A stretch of 64,000 bases of DNA from an uncultured Nitrospira sp. (GCA_902500995.1 CABVSR010000001.1:137416-201415), one strand, 5' to 3'. Counted from the stretch's first letter, positions 16,515-25,537 are shown. The notes: generated by a model from the letters alone, not told the origin. A program made the numbers and translations.

Positions 16515-17528
16515 TTATCGGCACCGTCGAGGAGCCCCTTGAGACCCCGGCGGCGTCAACCACACAAAATCCGCAATGCCTTCCTGCATGGTCTGATACA
16601 GGTCGGCGACCCGTTCCGGCTCGAAGGTGGCCAGATAGATCGTCACGTCCTTGAGAGGCTCCTGAAGCCGTCGAGCGACGCGATTCGGCACCGGCAGCCG
16701 GTATTGAACGTGCCCGCCGCCGGTGTAACTCACCACTGGCCCTTGCGCCGGATCAGCGGCGGCGCGGATCCGATTCACCGCCGCCGTGACGGTCTTAGCC
16801 ATGCCCTCGTCCCTCACCATCGAGGCGTCATACATGGTCTGGTAATCTTCCGGTGCCCCGCCGCCGTGGCAGGCCTGGAGTTGCGAGAGAATACGGGTGC
16901 GATAGGCCGGATCATCGACGATGGTTTCCTGCTCCATGCCCCACTGGCGCCACTCTGGTTGGTCTTTCGCCTGACCGAGCCCCAATTTGACGACCTGGCG
17001 AATCAATGGTTTGGGTGGATTCATGGCCAGCACCGTCAGACGGTGATCCTTGGCAAACTGCACCAGAGGATCGTAATCCTCAAAAGCTCCGCCCCAGCTT
17101 TGCTTCCATCCCACGCGCTCCAGAAATTCCGCGCGAGCCTGATCCTTCGATAGGAGGTACTGGTCCAGGGCCGGCTGGCCTTCCCAGCCGAACATCTCCA
17201 TCCCGACCACCGGCCGGCGCCCTCGGTTGACGAGAGACTGGAGCACGGTCAGCGCAGCCTCGATGTGCGACCGGTTGTGATGTTCTTCTCCAAGATAGAT
17301 GACGTCATATCCGGCCAACTCCTGTAACCAGTCACCCATGACAAGCGGACGGCCCGTCTTGGCGTTGAGTACCTGCCCCACCCGCCATTCATCCCACACG
17401 CGTGCCGAGAGCGTGGGCACAGGCTCGTTTGAATGGCAGCCCCAGAGAGCAAGCGTCAACGCAAGCATGAAAATGGCGGAACCGAGACGGTTCCATCTGT
17501 CGCGCGAAGGCTGAGGTGATGTACGCAT
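16515..17528 (-). CDS. ChaN-like (DUF399) lipoprotein
   Basis: A 337-aa predicted lipoprotein: hydrophobic signal followed by ALWGC (Cys31). The rest matches the ChaN/DUF399 family, described as haem-binding and iron-regulated in Campylobacter. It shows YDVIYLGEEHHNRSHIEAAL, PVVGMEMFGWEGQPALDQYL, and a C-terminal VVSYTGGGHVQYRLPVP. The GEEHHN and GGGHV motifs supply candidate metal or haem ligands. A weak ribosome site (TTAGGTAGACGAT) precedes the ATG. It is divergent from the methyltransferase-like gene, and 214 bases without a clear gene separate it from the SWIM gene. Confidence 0.85.
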   Translation of the reverse strand: MRTSPQPSRDRWNRLGSAIFMLALTLALWGCHSNEPVPTLSARVWDEWRVGQVLNAKTGRPLVMGDWLQELAGYDVIYLGEEHHNRSHIEAALTVLQSLVNRGRRPVVGMEMFGWEGQPALDQYLLSKDQARAEFLERVGWKQSWGGAFEDYDPLVQFAKDHRLTVLAMNPPKPLIRQVVKLGLGQAKDQPEWRQWGMEQETIVDDPAYRTRILSQLQACHGGGAPEDYQTMYDASMVRDEGMAKTVTAAVNRIRAAADPAQGPVVSYTGGGHVQYRLPVPNRVARRLQEPLKDVTIYLATFEPERVADLYQTMQEGIADFVWLTPPGSQGAPRRCR

Positions 17529-17574
17529 ATCGTCTACCTAACATACGCCTCAGGCCGCCGCAAGACGCTGCAAC

Positions 17575-17604
17575 TTGACTCCATTGCGACCGGCCCGATA
17601 CTCT
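17575..17604 (+). promoter_or_regulatory. Candidate promoter for the gene at 17668
   Basis: TTGACT (17575-17580) and TACTCT (17599-17604) with an 18-base spacer lie 63 bases before the ATG at 17668. The -10 box is a moderate match. Confidence 0.45.
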
Positions 17605-17667
17605 GCGCGACGCAATCAAACGGTCGATCAACCCCGAACCGCACGCGGACCTCGAACCTCCTGACTG

Positions 17668-18996
17668 ATGCCTGTTGATGCCGACAGCCTGGCCGCATTC
17701 CGGAAACAGGTGACGTCCGCCAGATCGCTCGATGCACGGGGTTGGGATGCCTCCCGGCGCCTGTTGAGTGCCACAGCCTGGCCCGCGACACGGCAGGCCC
17801 TCATCGATGCGATTGAGACCTCTTCCACACCGGACAGGATCAAGCAGGACCTCCTCGCAGCCTTGCCCGCCGATCTCTCGACCGGCGATCGCGCCTCCGC
17901 CGCCGACCTGCTCAAGCAACTCACCGGTCTCCCGCTCACAAAAGCTCTGCGCGCCTTATGCGTTTTTTTTGAGCTGCGAGGAACATCCACAGCCAAATGG
18001 CCCCTGCCGACCGTCCTGCCGGACATGGTCGGCCGGTTCATTCAAGAGCATCACAATCCCTTCGATCTGCTGTTGGAAGAGCTGCCCGCCTCGGTATTGG
18101 ATCTGGGGGCGGGAGATCTATCCTTTGCCGAAGAACTGGCGACCCGGTACGAACCTTTGCTGGCTGTGCAACAGAGGCCGCTCATGCTCCACTGCCTTGA
18201 CCGGCTCGATCCGTCATCGCAACTCGGGGGGCCATTACATGCCCCGCCGCCTCGCCTCCAGCGCCTGCGCAGCAAGCCAGGCCTCCGGTTCCGCTTTTAT
18301 GGCGACCAGGACATGTTTGCGCTCGATGCTTTGGAACGAGACCAGCGCCTCGCCGCCCGCTACCTCATCGTCACCTGCTGGGCCCCGGCGACCCCGACCT
18401 TTGCGTATGAACCGACCCGCCTGTCCTCTCGCTGCCTGGCCGACGAGCTACGGCGGACCAAAGGCGAATCTCGCCGGATCCGGCACGGGAACGAAGCCGC
18501 CCTTGAGGTGCACCATGCCGGACGAAACCTGCTGTTTCCACCATGGAAATTCGACATTCGCGGCCCGCTCGCCCTGCTGGAATTGATGGCCCGCCGCGGA
18601 GCGCTGTGTCTGTTGGGGGCCGTGGACTCTCAGGTCTTTTGGGAAATCCTCTCGCAGTTGATCGATGACCCGCGCGTCAGACCTGCAGATGTCGTGTTGT
18701 CCGCCCAGACACTTCCTGAGGTGTTCGGGGAGATCCACAGCCGACTGTCGGTCCTCCCGGTCGGCGACTCCTGCTTCCTCTCGGACCTGGCGCCGCTGCG
18801 AAGGAATTTTCCATCGGTCCTTCGCACACCATCCAGGCAGGCTGCCCGCTATCGATTCCGGCAGGTCAAGATTCAGCGGGGTGCGTTATTCGAAGGCATC
18901 CCTGCCAGCAGCACGGCCAGACGCTTCCAAGGCATGTCGGAAGAAACTCCCCCCTGGTTCCTGACGCTCGTGCCAGAGCCCTTCCCGGGCGCGTGA
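17668..18996 (+). CDS. Orphan protein with methyltransferase-like motif
   Basis: A 442-aa cytoplasmic protein I do not recognise as a named family. The N-terminal 110 residues are helical. At about residue 143 the sequence ASVLDLGAGDLSFAEELA is a good SAM-binding motif I (DLGAGD), so a class I methyltransferase fold is likely. The next part mentions LHCLDRLDP, which could be the acidic motif II region. The C-terminal third contains LLFPPWKFDIRGPLALLEL, conserved-looking but unassigned. There is no signal peptide or membrane helix. It is divergent from the ChaN-like gene and transcribed alone. A substrate cannot be inferred. Confidence 0.7.
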   Translation: MPVDADSLAAFRKQVTSARSLDARGWDASRRLLSATAWPATRQALIDAIETSSTPDRIKQDLLAALPADLSTGDRASAADLLKQLTGLPLTKALRALCVFFELRGTSTAKWPLPTVLPDMVGRFIQEHHNPFDLLLEELPASVLDLGAGDLSFAEELATRYEPLLAVQQRPLMLHCLDRLDPSSQLGGPLHAPPPRLQRLRSKPGLRFRFYGDQDMFALDALERDQRLAARYLIVTCWAPATPTFAYEPTRLSSRCLADELRRTKGESRRIRHGNEAALEVHHAGRNLLFPPWKFDIRGPLALLELMARRGALCLLGAVDSQVFWEILSQLIDDPRVRPADVVLSAQTLPEVFGEIHSRLSVLPVGDSCFLSDLAPLRRNFPSVLRTPSRQAARYRFRQVKIQRGALFEGIPASSTARRFQGMSEETPPWFLTLVPEPFPGA

Positions 18997-19029
18997 CGGC
19001 TCGAGGACAGCTTTGCGCTCCCGACCACA

Positions 19030-19051
19030 GTGGGTTCGACTCCCGTCCACC
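19030..19051 (+). other. tRNA T-arm-like fragment
   Basis: GTGGGTTCGACTCCCGTCCACC includes an exact GGTTCGANTCC box, the T-arm consensus, and ends in CCACC. No 7-base acceptor partner and no D- or anticodon arm are found in the preceding 70 bases, so this is not a complete tRNA. It may be a relic of tRNA-targeted integration or chance. Confidence 0.3.
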
Positions 19052-19070
19052 GTCTGAAAACCCGTATAAA

Positions 19071-19099
19071 TTGACGGTCCCCGGACCCTTTGTTAGACT
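19071..19099 (+). promoter_or_regulatory. Sigma70-type promoter of the moxR operon
   Basis: TTGACG (19071-19076) and TAGACT (19094-19099) are separated by exactly 17 bases. Transcription would start near 19106, giving a leader of about 47 bases before the GTG at 19153. It would drive moxR, DUF58 and TgpA genes. Confidence 0.75.
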
Positions 19100-19152
19100 T
19101 CGGCATACGTGCCATGTGCCCTTCATAAACCCCCTTCACCGATAAGCCCATC

Positions 19153-20094
19153 GTGAATTCTTTTCAATCTATCCAATTGTTACGGGACAATATCGCGCAG
19201 GTCATTAAGGGGAAGCCGCGAGCCATTGAACTGGCCGTCGTCTGCCTGCTGGCGCGCGGACACCTGCTGATCGAAGACGTCCCCGGAGTCGGGAAAACGA
19301 CGCTGGCCCACAGCTTGGCCCGTTCGCTGGACTGCTCATTTAAGCGCATCCAGTTCACGAGTGACCTGCTGCCATCCGACATTGTCGGGATCTCCGTGTT
19401 CAATCGTCAAAAACAGGCTTTCGAGTTCATGCCTGGGCCACTGTTTGCCAACATCGTGCTGGCCGATGAGATCAATCGCACCACCCCTAAAACACAAAGC
19501 AGTTTGCTCGAGGCGATGAGCGAAGCCCAGATTTCCGTGGACAACCAAACCTATCCACTCCAGCAGCCGTTCATGGTGATTGCCACACAAAACCCCGCCG
19601 AGTATCACGGCACCTTTCCGCTTCCGGAATCGCAGCTGGATCGATTTTTGATGCGGCTCTGCATCGGCTATCCGACGCCGGAGGAGGAAAAGAAAGTGCT
19701 GGACCGGCCGCAATTGCTGCATCCGGCCGACGAAATTGAGCCGGTGCTCAATGCGCAGCATATCCTGGATCTGCAGGCCCAAGCCGACAAAGTCAAAATG
19801 GAAGACAGTTTGATGGATTATCTGCTGGCCATCGTGTTGGCCACCAGACAACATGCCCTGCTGTCATTGGGGGTGAGCACGCGGGGTGCGCTTGCGCTCT
19901 GCAAAGCCGCCAAGGCCCTCGCCCTCGCCCGGGACCGGGCCTATTGTTTGCCTGAGGACATCAAAGAACTCGCGCCGGTCGTCCTGTCGCATCGCGTCAT
20001 GCTGAGCCGCTCCCAGGGGACGCGCACGAAGAGCGTCGAGCATACGGAACGCGTCATTCTCGACATTCTAGAAAGTATTCCTGTTCCAGTGTGA
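19153..20094 (+). CDS. MoxR-family AAA+ ATPase
   Basis: Chaperone-like ATPase of 313 aa. Walker A is EDVPGVGKTTLAHSLAR (about residues 39-55), Walker B is IVLADEINRTTPK, sensor 1 is IATQNPAEYHGTFPLPE, and the arginine finger and lid follow (ESQLDRFLMRL). The start is GTG; no strong ribosome site is visible. MoxR proteins usually sit upstream of a DUF58 protein and often a transglutaminase-like membrane protein, exactly as here. The trio is thought to assist maturation or cofactor loading of other proteins, but the target in this organism is not known. Confidence 0.93.
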   Translation: MNSFQSIQLLRDNIAQVIKGKPRAIELAVVCLLARGHLLIEDVPGVGKTTLAHSLARSLDCSFKRIQFTSDLLPSDIVGISVFNRQKQAFEFMPGPLFANIVLADEINRTTPKTQSSLLEAMSEAQISVDNQTYPLQQPFMVIATQNPAEYHGTFPLPESQLDRFLMRLCIGYPTPEEEKKVLDRPQLLHPADEIEPVLNAQHILDLQAQADKVKMEDSLMDYLLAIVLATRQHALLSLGVSTRGALALCKAAKALALARDRAYCLPEDIKELAPVVLSHRVMLSRSQGTRTKSVEHTERVILDILESIPVPV

Positions 20095-20174
20095 TTCTGC
20101 CCGGGCGCGGGAGGTGACGACCTGACGACCTCCCCGCGAAACCGCGCGCGGGACGGGCCACCAGCAGGGCATCC

Positions 20175-21308
20175 ATGACCCTCCCCACCTTGCTCCACCG
20201 ACTTTCCCGACATCGCACCATCCGTGTCACCACGGAAGGGGGCCGCTTCCTTTTATTGACCCTGGCCGTGGGAGTCGCCGCCGTGAATACAGGGAACAAC
20301 CTGTTCTACCTGTTGCTGGCCATGATGCTCAGCCTCATCGTCTTGTCCGGCTTGTTGTCGGAACAATCCGTGCGGCAGCTGGAATTTCACCGGCATCTCC
20401 CGGACACGCTGTTTGCGAATCAACCGGCCACCGCCACGCTGTGGATTGCCAACCGCAAATCACATCTTCCCAGCGTCTCCTTGCGACTCCATGACGTGGT
20501 CGCCGGCCAGGATCATGACCGCAGCATTCACCTCACGCACCTCGCGCCCGGTGCGTCGACGCTGCGCCCGTATACGCTGCGCATCCGGCGGCGAGGACGC
20601 TATCAGCTCGATGGCATCCGGGTGGTCACACCGTTTCCTTTCGGGCTGTTTCAGAAGAAAGCGTTCTATGAGCAGGCGGCAAGCGTGCTCGTCTGCCCCG
20701 GACTCCTGGCTCTGCCCCCAATGCTCATCCAGGACCTGACGGCCGCCGGCCACGATCACGCAGTATCGCGGCGCGGTCCCGGACATTCTCTCTACAATTT
20801 GCGGGAGTTTCGTCCCGGCGATGATTCGCGCGCCATCCATTGGATGACGACGGCGCGAACGGCCAAACTCATGCTCAAGGAGACCGAAGCCGAGGATCAA
20901 CGCCTGATCACGCTCGCCGTCTTTACGGTCGCCCCGGATGAAGACGAGGAAACCTTCGAACAAGCGCTCTCCATCGCCGCCTCGCTGATTGATCGATTCC
21001 TGAACGACGGACTGCGGGTGCGCGTGCTCCTCGGGGACCACCAGGAACTCCAAGCAGACGGCAACGAGACTCCACTTCATCTGTTCCATGCCCTGGCGCT
21101 TTGTGAACGGCGTCCCGTGACGGACAAGACAGCCGCTCAGCACGCGCTCGTTCACGCGCTCCGACGGTCGCAGGATGGGCCGACTGTCCTGCTTTCAGCC
21201 TGGGCGGACCCGCCCCTCCGCGAGATGTTTCCCGCGGTTGACCGGATCCTGACCCCTCAGACACATAAGGATCTCTTCGATGCCGCTGGATCAAGCCTTC
21301 CGGCTTAG
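20175..21308 (+). CDS. DUF58 domain protein, membrane-anchored
   Basis: A 377-aa protein with two N-terminal membrane helices (FLLLTLAVGVAAVNTGN and LFYLLLAMMLSLIVLSGLL), then an extended beta region and the DUF58 core with LREFRPGDDSRAIHWM TTARTAKL (about residues 213-236). That core is the hallmark of the family, which has a VWA-like fold. It follows moxR by 80 bases and overlaps the next gene by 29 bases, so all three are likely co-expressed. Family role: partner of MoxR ATPases; no enzymatic activity is established. Confidence 0.9.
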   Translation: MTLPTLLHRLSRHRTIRVTTEGGRFLLLTLAVGVAAVNTGNNLFYLLLAMMLSLIVLSGLLSEQSVRQLEFHRHLPDTLFANQPATATLWIANRKSHLPSVSLRLHDVVAGQDHDRSIHLTHLAPGASTLRPYTLRIRRRGRYQLDGIRVVTPFPFGLFQKKAFYEQAASVLVCPGLLALPPMLIQDLTAAGHDHAVSRRGPGHSLYNLREFRPGDDSRAIHWMTTARTAKLMLKETEAEDQRLITLAVFTVAPDEDEETFEQALSIAASLIDRFLNDGLRVRVLLGDHQELQADGNETPLHLFHALALCERRPVTDKTAAQHALVHALRRSQDGPTVLLSAWADPPLREMFPAVDRILTPQTHKDLFDAAGSSLPA

Positions 21309-23487
21309 CTCAGTTCTGCTGGCGGCAACCGGGTTCGCAAGCCTGACGCTCGCCATTGCCCTGCCCTTGTGGCTTCTGGTCCTGGCGGCGTCGGCCTTCG
21401 CCATCGCATTGCTGCGCGCCTACTGCTCGGATGGGCTCTCTGGCATCATCGGTCGCCTCCGGTTCTCCGCGCTGACCTGGAACATCTTTCTTCTGCTCGC
21501 GTTCGCGGGATTCTGGATTGATCTCCTGCTCGTCTCACAAGAGATCCTTCCGGCGGGCATTCACTTTCTCGTGCTGCTCCTGGTGAACAAACTCTCCAAT
21601 CTCGATCAACGGCGCGACTTTCTCCATCTGTATGCCATCAGCCTGATCACGCTCCTCGCGTCCGCGGCGTTGACGACGCACATCTGGTACGCCCCGTTTT
21701 TCCTGATCTACCTGGTCATCGGTGTGTGGACCCTGCTCCTCTATCATTTATTGCAGGAACAGGAAGAACGGGCTGCACCGGGCGTTACCCACCAGGTGCC
21801 GTCCTCGCTGCCGCTACCACAGCTCACGGCGCGTTTCTTCTGGACGACCAATGCGATGGCGGCGGGCGCATTCGGCCTTACACTGTTGTTCTTTTTTCTG
21901 ATTCCAAGAGTCGGGGTGGGGTTCTTTCAAAACGATCGCGGAGAACATCTGCGGACGACGGGATTTTCTGAGCATGTCGATCTGGGAGTCATGGGGCCGG
22001 TCAAGCAAGACCCGAGCATCGTCATGCGAGTTGAACTGCCCGATCGCAAGGCCCATGAATCCGAGCGAGAGCCGTTGTACCTTCGCGGGGTCGCCTACAA
22101 TCGATATGATGGCAAATCCTGGAGCAACAGCCTGCCGCACCGCCGCATGCTGACGGAACTTCCCGAAGGAACCTTCACCGTCCGCACGGCCGGGCCACAA
22201 TCACCGGCAGCGGCTCGGCCGCTCAAACAAGACATTCTCCTGGAGCCGCTCGACACGACGGTCCTCTTCGGCACCCCCTTGCCTACGTCGGTCAAAGGGC
22301 ACTTCCTCTCCGTTCAATCAGATCTCATGGGCTCACTCTACCTGCCGTTTCCTCTCCATACGCGCAGCCAATATACGGTCTATTCCTCGGCGCCCAGGGT
22401 GACCGCAGCGGAGAAGCAGGCTGCGGCGCTGGTTTACCCCGACCTGATTCTCCAGCACTATCTCCAGGTGCCTGCCGTCAATGAGCAGATCTCTGAGTTA
22501 GCACGCCGGATTACCAGCTCTGCGACCAGCATCGCTCAAGCTGTCGCCCTGGTTCGGAACCATCTGCTGACCCAGTATCGCTACAGCCTGGATGTGCCCT
22601 CTCTCGAATCGTCGCATCCACTCGAGGATTTTCTATTGACGCGAAAAACCGGCTATTGCGAGCACTACGCAACGGCCATGGTAGTCATGCTTCGCACCGT
22701 GGGAGTTCCCGCCCGGCTGGTGACCGGATTTCTTGCGACCGAATGGAACGAGTTCGGCGGCTACTACACAGTTCGTCAACGAGATGCCCACGCGTGGGTG
22801 GAAGTGTATTTTCCACAGTCCGGCTGGATAACCATGGATCCCACCCCGCCTTCTCCGGATGCAGCCGCCGCCACCTGGTGGGGGCCGGCCAATAGCGCGA
22901 TGGATTCGATGCGGCTCAAATGGGATCGTCTGTTCGTCCACTACAGCGCACATGATCAGTTCACCGTGGTGCAAGGGCTCCGAGAGGGCGGGGAGGTTGT
23001 ACGGGCAGGCCTCTCAGAAACGCTGAGCGCCCTGTCGGCGCAGGGTGTCGCAATTGCAGGTCGTATGGTGAGCCGCTTGACTCCGTCCGGTGTGCCGCAG
23101 GAGGCGATCGGTCTTCTCCTGGCGTTGGCCGCGATGTATGGAGCCATGTTGATCCTGCGGCGGTTTCGCAGTAGAACCACAGTTCATCGCGCGCTTTCAA
23201 CGCAGCAGCAGATCGTCATGCGGCTATACGGGAACATGCTCCAGTGCTGCGCGCAGCGAGGCATGACGAAATCAGCCAGCACCACCTCGCTGGAATTTCT
23301 CACCCACATTCGGGCGCAGTGGAGCGAAGCCGGTCCCATCGTCGATTCTCTGACACAGCTGTACGCGCGAGTTCGATTCGGCCACGAGCCCGTCACCGAA
23401 TCGGAACTGGCTGGAGCGGAAGCCCAGCTGCGAACACTCCGCCTGCTGAGGCGTTCAATCCCTGACTCGCAGCAACCCTCGCGCTGA
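21280..23487 (+). CDS. TgpA-type transglutaminase-like membrane protein (DUF3488)
   Basis: A 735-aa protein. The N-terminal third has about six to seven membrane helices (residues 10-215). The periplasmic part holds a transglutaminase-like domain with catalytic Cys in RKTGYCEHYATAMVVMLR, His in RQRDAHAWVEVYF and Asp in WITMDPTPP. A further helix (about 610) precedes a C-terminal cytoplasmic tail (DUF4129-like). This matches TgpA of Pseudomonas, essential there and linked to the cell surface. It overlaps DUF58 by 29 bases and ends the operon. Confidence 0.92.
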   Translation: MPLDQAFRLSSVLLAATGFASLTLAIALPLWLLVLAASAFAIALLRAYCSDGLSGIIGRLRFSALTWNIFLLLAFAGFWIDLLLVSQEILPAGIHFLVLLLVNKLSNLDQRRDFLHLYAISLITLLASAALTTHIWYAPFFLIYLVIGVWTLLLYHLLQEQEERAAPGVTHQVPSSLPLPQLTARFFWTTNAMAAGAFGLTLLFFFLIPRVGVGFFQNDRGEHLRTTGFSEHVDLGVMGPVKQDPSIVMRVELPDRKAHESEREPLYLRGVAYNRYDGKSWSNSLPHRRMLTELPEGTFTVRTAGPQSPAAARPLKQDILLEPLDTTVLFGTPLPTSVKGHFLSVQSDLMGSLYLPFPLHTRSQYTVYSSAPRVTAAEKQAAALVYPDLILQHYLQVPAVNEQISELARRITSSATSIAQAVALVRNHLLTQYRYSLDVPSLESSHPLEDFLLTRKTGYCEHYATAMVVMLRTVGVPARLVTGFLATEWNEFGGYYTVRQRDAHAWVEVYFPQSGWITMDPTPPSPDAAAATWWGPANSAMDSMRLKWDRLFVHYSAHDQFTVVQGLREGGEVVRAGLSETLSALSAQGVAIAGRMVSRLTPSGVPQEAIGLLLALAAMYGAMLILRRFRSRTTVHRALSTQQQIVMRLYGNMLQCCAQRGMTKSASTTSLEFLTHIRAQWSEAGPIVDSLTQLYARVRFGHEPVTESELAGAEAQLRTLRLLRRSIPDSQQPSR

Positions 23488-23760
23488 CGGTGCATGCGTA
23501 CATCGCGCGCTCGCGCACCAGAACATCTGGCGCCAGGCGAAGGAGCAGGGAAACAGGGCTCTTTGCTGCCATCAACCACGCCTTCCAGCAACCGCTTTCT
23601 CCGCATCTTTGTATCCGGAATAGGATCGCTGGCTGCAGCCCCGATCAGACAGGAGCGCGCACGCGCCACAAGGAACAATCCCCATGCGCTTCAACCACCT
23701 ATAAACGGTCTATGGATAGGAAAATGAGAAACCGGCTTGAGTAGAAGTGCTTGAGAAAGT

Positions 23761-23835
23761 TGGAGCGGGAAACGGGATTTGAACCCGCGACCCTCGCCTT
23801 GGCAAGGCGATGCTCTACCACTGAGCTATTCCCGC
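23761..23835 (-). tRNA. tRNA-Gly (anticodon GCC)
   Basis: On the minus strand GCGGGAA...TTCCCGC forms a perfect 7-bp acceptor stem. The D-arm is GCTCAGTGGTAGAGC, the anticodon arm is TCGCCTTGCCAAGGCGA with GCC, and the T-arm is GCGGGTTCAAATCCCGT. The 3' TCCA includes the encoded CCA; total 75 bases. It stands alone between two protein genes. Confidence 0.97.
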
Positions 23836-23858
23836 ATCCGACCGTCAGAAGAAGCGGG

Positions 23859-23888
23859 ATTCTACCGACGAGATGTCAAGACTGTCAA
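23859..23888 (-). promoter_or_regulatory. Promoter of tRNA-Gly
   Basis: On the minus strand TTGACA (23888-23883) and TAGAAT (23864-23859) are separated by 18 bases. The predicted start lies roughly 17 bases before the mature tRNA 5' end. Confidence 0.75.
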
Positions 23889-24032
23889 GCGAGCGTGCGC
23901 AAATATCATGGTGTCGCGATCGAACTCCTCCACGAAGAACAGGGTTCCATCGCAACGGCCATCACACCGATTGCCCTTCTTCTTCCGGAGTTCTGTCCGT
24001 TCGGCTCAGGCCTGCGTGCTTCTTCTGTCCAC

Positions 24033-24061
24033 TTGACGGACTTGAGAGGCTTGAGTACAGT
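24033..24061 (+). promoter_or_regulatory. Promoter for the gene at 24110
   Basis: TTGACG (24033-24038) and TACAGT (24056-24061) with a 17-base spacer lie about 49 bases before the GTG at 24110. Confidence 0.6.
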
Positions 24062-24109
24062 GAGTGTCATGTGGCTTTTCGCTCTTCTCTTCAATGAGGT
24101 AACCCTAGC

Positions 24110-24439
24110 GTGACCTCCCGCCCGCAGCAGTCGATCCCCTTTGCAGCGCAAGCCGTTTCATTCGACGAGTATCTCGCATCAGGCAAGATCCCCGAGGGAC
24201 TGCTTGTCAGCGAGTACGTAGAGCAGCAGTTTGTCGAGAGACTGGTGCACTACGTACTCAGTGTTCCAGCGGGCAGTTACTCGATGGCCCAGCTCAGCCG
24301 GCTCCTCGAGCAGTTGGATCCTCGCGCCCAGGTCTTTTTCTTCAAGCGACTGAAAGAGAACAGCCCGGACAGCCTCAAGGATTTTGCCCCCCTGTATTAC
24401 GGGTTCATGAACGAGTTTCACTCCCTCCTGTTCACCTAG
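24110..24439 (+). CDS. Hypothetical protein, 109 aa
   Basis: Starts with GTG behind a good ribosome site (ATGAGGTAAC). The product is acidic and mostly helical, without signal peptide or membrane helix. It has two halves: SFDEYLASGKIPEGLLVSEY and a region rich in Leu/Phe (QVFFFKRLKENSPDSLKDFA, YYGFMNEFHSLLFT). I recognise no family. It is preceded by a recognisable promoter and followed by one for the next gene, so it is probably a single-gene unit. Confidence 0.65.
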   Translation: MTSRPQQSIPFAAQAVSFDEYLASGKIPEGLLVSEYVEQQFVERLVHYVLSVPAGSYSMAQLSRLLEQLDPRAQVFFFKRLKENSPDSLKDFAPLYYGFMNEFHSLLFT

Positions 24440-24462
24440 TCGCGATTCGGTAAAAAAATTCC

Positions 24463-24490
24463 TTGTCGCCCCCCTAATCTCAGGTATAAT
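24463..24490 (+). promoter_or_regulatory. Promoter for the gene at 24523
   Basis: TTGTCG (24463-24468) and a perfect TATAAT (24485-24490) with a 16-base spacer. An AAGGAG ribosome site (24513-24518) lies downstream, before the ATG at 24523. Confidence 0.75.
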
Positions 24491-24522
24491 CACGAGAACC
24501 TCTTAATGAGCCAAGGAGCACT

Positions 24523-24891
24523 ATGAATCCCACGTTACAACGCGCTGTTACGAGTTTTTATAATCTGGTGTACGAAGCCCAGACGTTTGCCACGACCATG
24601 TCTCGGATCGATACCGCTGAGCAGGAACATTATGCCGGGCGGATTGAAGGCCTCAATTGGGTACTGGATCGCTGCCAGGAACTTGAGGACATGGATACCA
24701 ACATCACGCCCACGACGCTGCAGCGCGTCCTGACGGAAGTGAAGTCAGACTTGGATCATGAGCTCTCCGTACAGCGTCGGGAAAAAGGCCGGCGGGCAGA
24801 CGGGCGCGAGGAGGCCCTGACCTTCGTCGCAGACTACTTGTCCAGCCTGATCACGGCCACTGAAATCGAGTCCGCGAAAACCTCCGTGTAA
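24523..24891 (+). CDS. Hypothetical helical protein, 122 aa
   Basis: Has an ideal ribosome site (AAGGAG, 4 bases before ATG) and its own promoter. The product is strongly helical and charged, likely coiled coil in the middle (SRIDTAEQEHYAGRIEGLNW, KSDLDHELSVQRREKGRR), with no signal peptide or membrane helix. No family is recognised. It may be a structural or regulatory small protein. It is probably co-transcribed with the small membrane protein at 24949. Confidence 0.68.
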   Translation: MNPTLQRAVTSFYNLVYEAQTFATTMSRIDTAEQEHYAGRIEGLNWVLDRCQELEDMDTNITPTTLQRVLTEVKSDLDHELSVQRREKGRRADGREEALTFVADYLSSLITATEIESAKTSV

Positions 24892-24948
24892 CCGCCTGTC
24901 GATTGTCTCCAGGCTTATTCTTCGTTATGGCCTCCTCCGAGGGCGACT

Positions 24949-25182
24949 ATGGCCCGTGAGTGGATCATCTTCGCCATTTGTCTCGGCTTGGGAGGCCATA
25001 TTGCCCTCGCCGTCGTGTTGCACGCGCCGGAGATGTGGCCGTGGAGCAAAGCCTGGCTTTACGGGCTGCTTTCGGGCCTGGCCCTTTACGTAGTGGTACA
25101 GGTTAGCCGCTCACTCTGGTGGGTGTTTCGCGGAAGAACCAGCGAAGAGCCCGACGCCCCTGAAGACCAGCGCATTCGCTGA
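24949..25182 (+). CDS. Small two-helix membrane protein, 77 aa
   Basis: Two hydrophobic segments (IIFAICLGLGGHIALAVVL, residues 6-24, and AWLYGLLSGLALYVVVQV, about 35-52) are followed by an acidic, polar tail (GRTSEEPDAPEDQR). A GAGGGCG ribosome site precedes the ATG. It follows the 122-aa gene by 57 bases. Family unknown; a small inner-membrane protein of unknown role. Confidence 0.6.
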   Translation: MAREWIIFAICLGLGGHIALAVVLHAPEMWPWSKAWLYGLLSGLALYVVVQVSRSLWWVFRGRTSEEPDAPEDQRIR

Positions 25183-25213
25183 TCCTTCCTTCACGAACAC
25201 CCCGCGCCGCCCG

Positions 25214-25242
25214 TTGCGCCCTCCACCGCTTCTCAGTAGAAT
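25214..25242 (+). promoter_or_regulatory. Promoter for a probably leaderless gene at 25250
   Basis: TTGCGC (25214-25219) and TAGAAT (25237-25242) with a 17-base spacer. The -10 box ends seven bases before the ATG at 25250, so transcription would begin at or next to the start codon. Confidence 0.55.
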
Positions 25243-25249
25243 AGCCTGC

Positions 25250-25537
25250 ATGCACTCTCGCTCGAATAAGCCTTCCCCACCCGGGTGGCCTCCGCGTGCG
25301 GCGCAACCACGGACCACAGCCTCGTCTCACGGCCAGCGGCCAGTTGATCAATACGATTCGTTTCACGCATCCCTGCTCTACTGCGGCGTCTGCCGCCAAG
25401 CCACACCGACCCGCCAGCGGCTCCTTCTCGTGTTACCCACCGGCAACTTATACGAGTATCTGTGCGCTCAATGTGGAAGTTCCACCGGTTCGAAGACGGA
25501 GAGCGCTTCAGGAGACAGCGGCCTTTTAGCCCCGTAA
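25250..25537 (+). CDS. Putative zinc-ribbon protein, 95 aa
   Basis: The first 45 residues are polar and low in structure. The second half has CGVCRQATPTRQRLLLVLP then YEYLCAQCGS, a CxxC...CxxC pair about 28 residues apart, consistent with one zinc ribbon. No ribosome site precedes the ATG; a promoter -10 box lies seven bases upstream, suggesting a leaderless mRNA. Family unknown. A protein-interaction or nucleic-acid-binding function is possible. Confidence 0.5.
   Translation: MHSRSNKPSPPGWPPRAAQPRTTASSHGQRPVDQYDSFHASLLYCGVCRQATPTRQRLLLVLPTGNLYEYLCAQCGSSTGSKTESASGDSGLLAP

Noticed and set aside
23751-24113. Plus-strand open frame beginning [16 protein letters not shown]
   Set aside because: It reads the tRNA-Gly gene in antisense; such frames are a known artefact.
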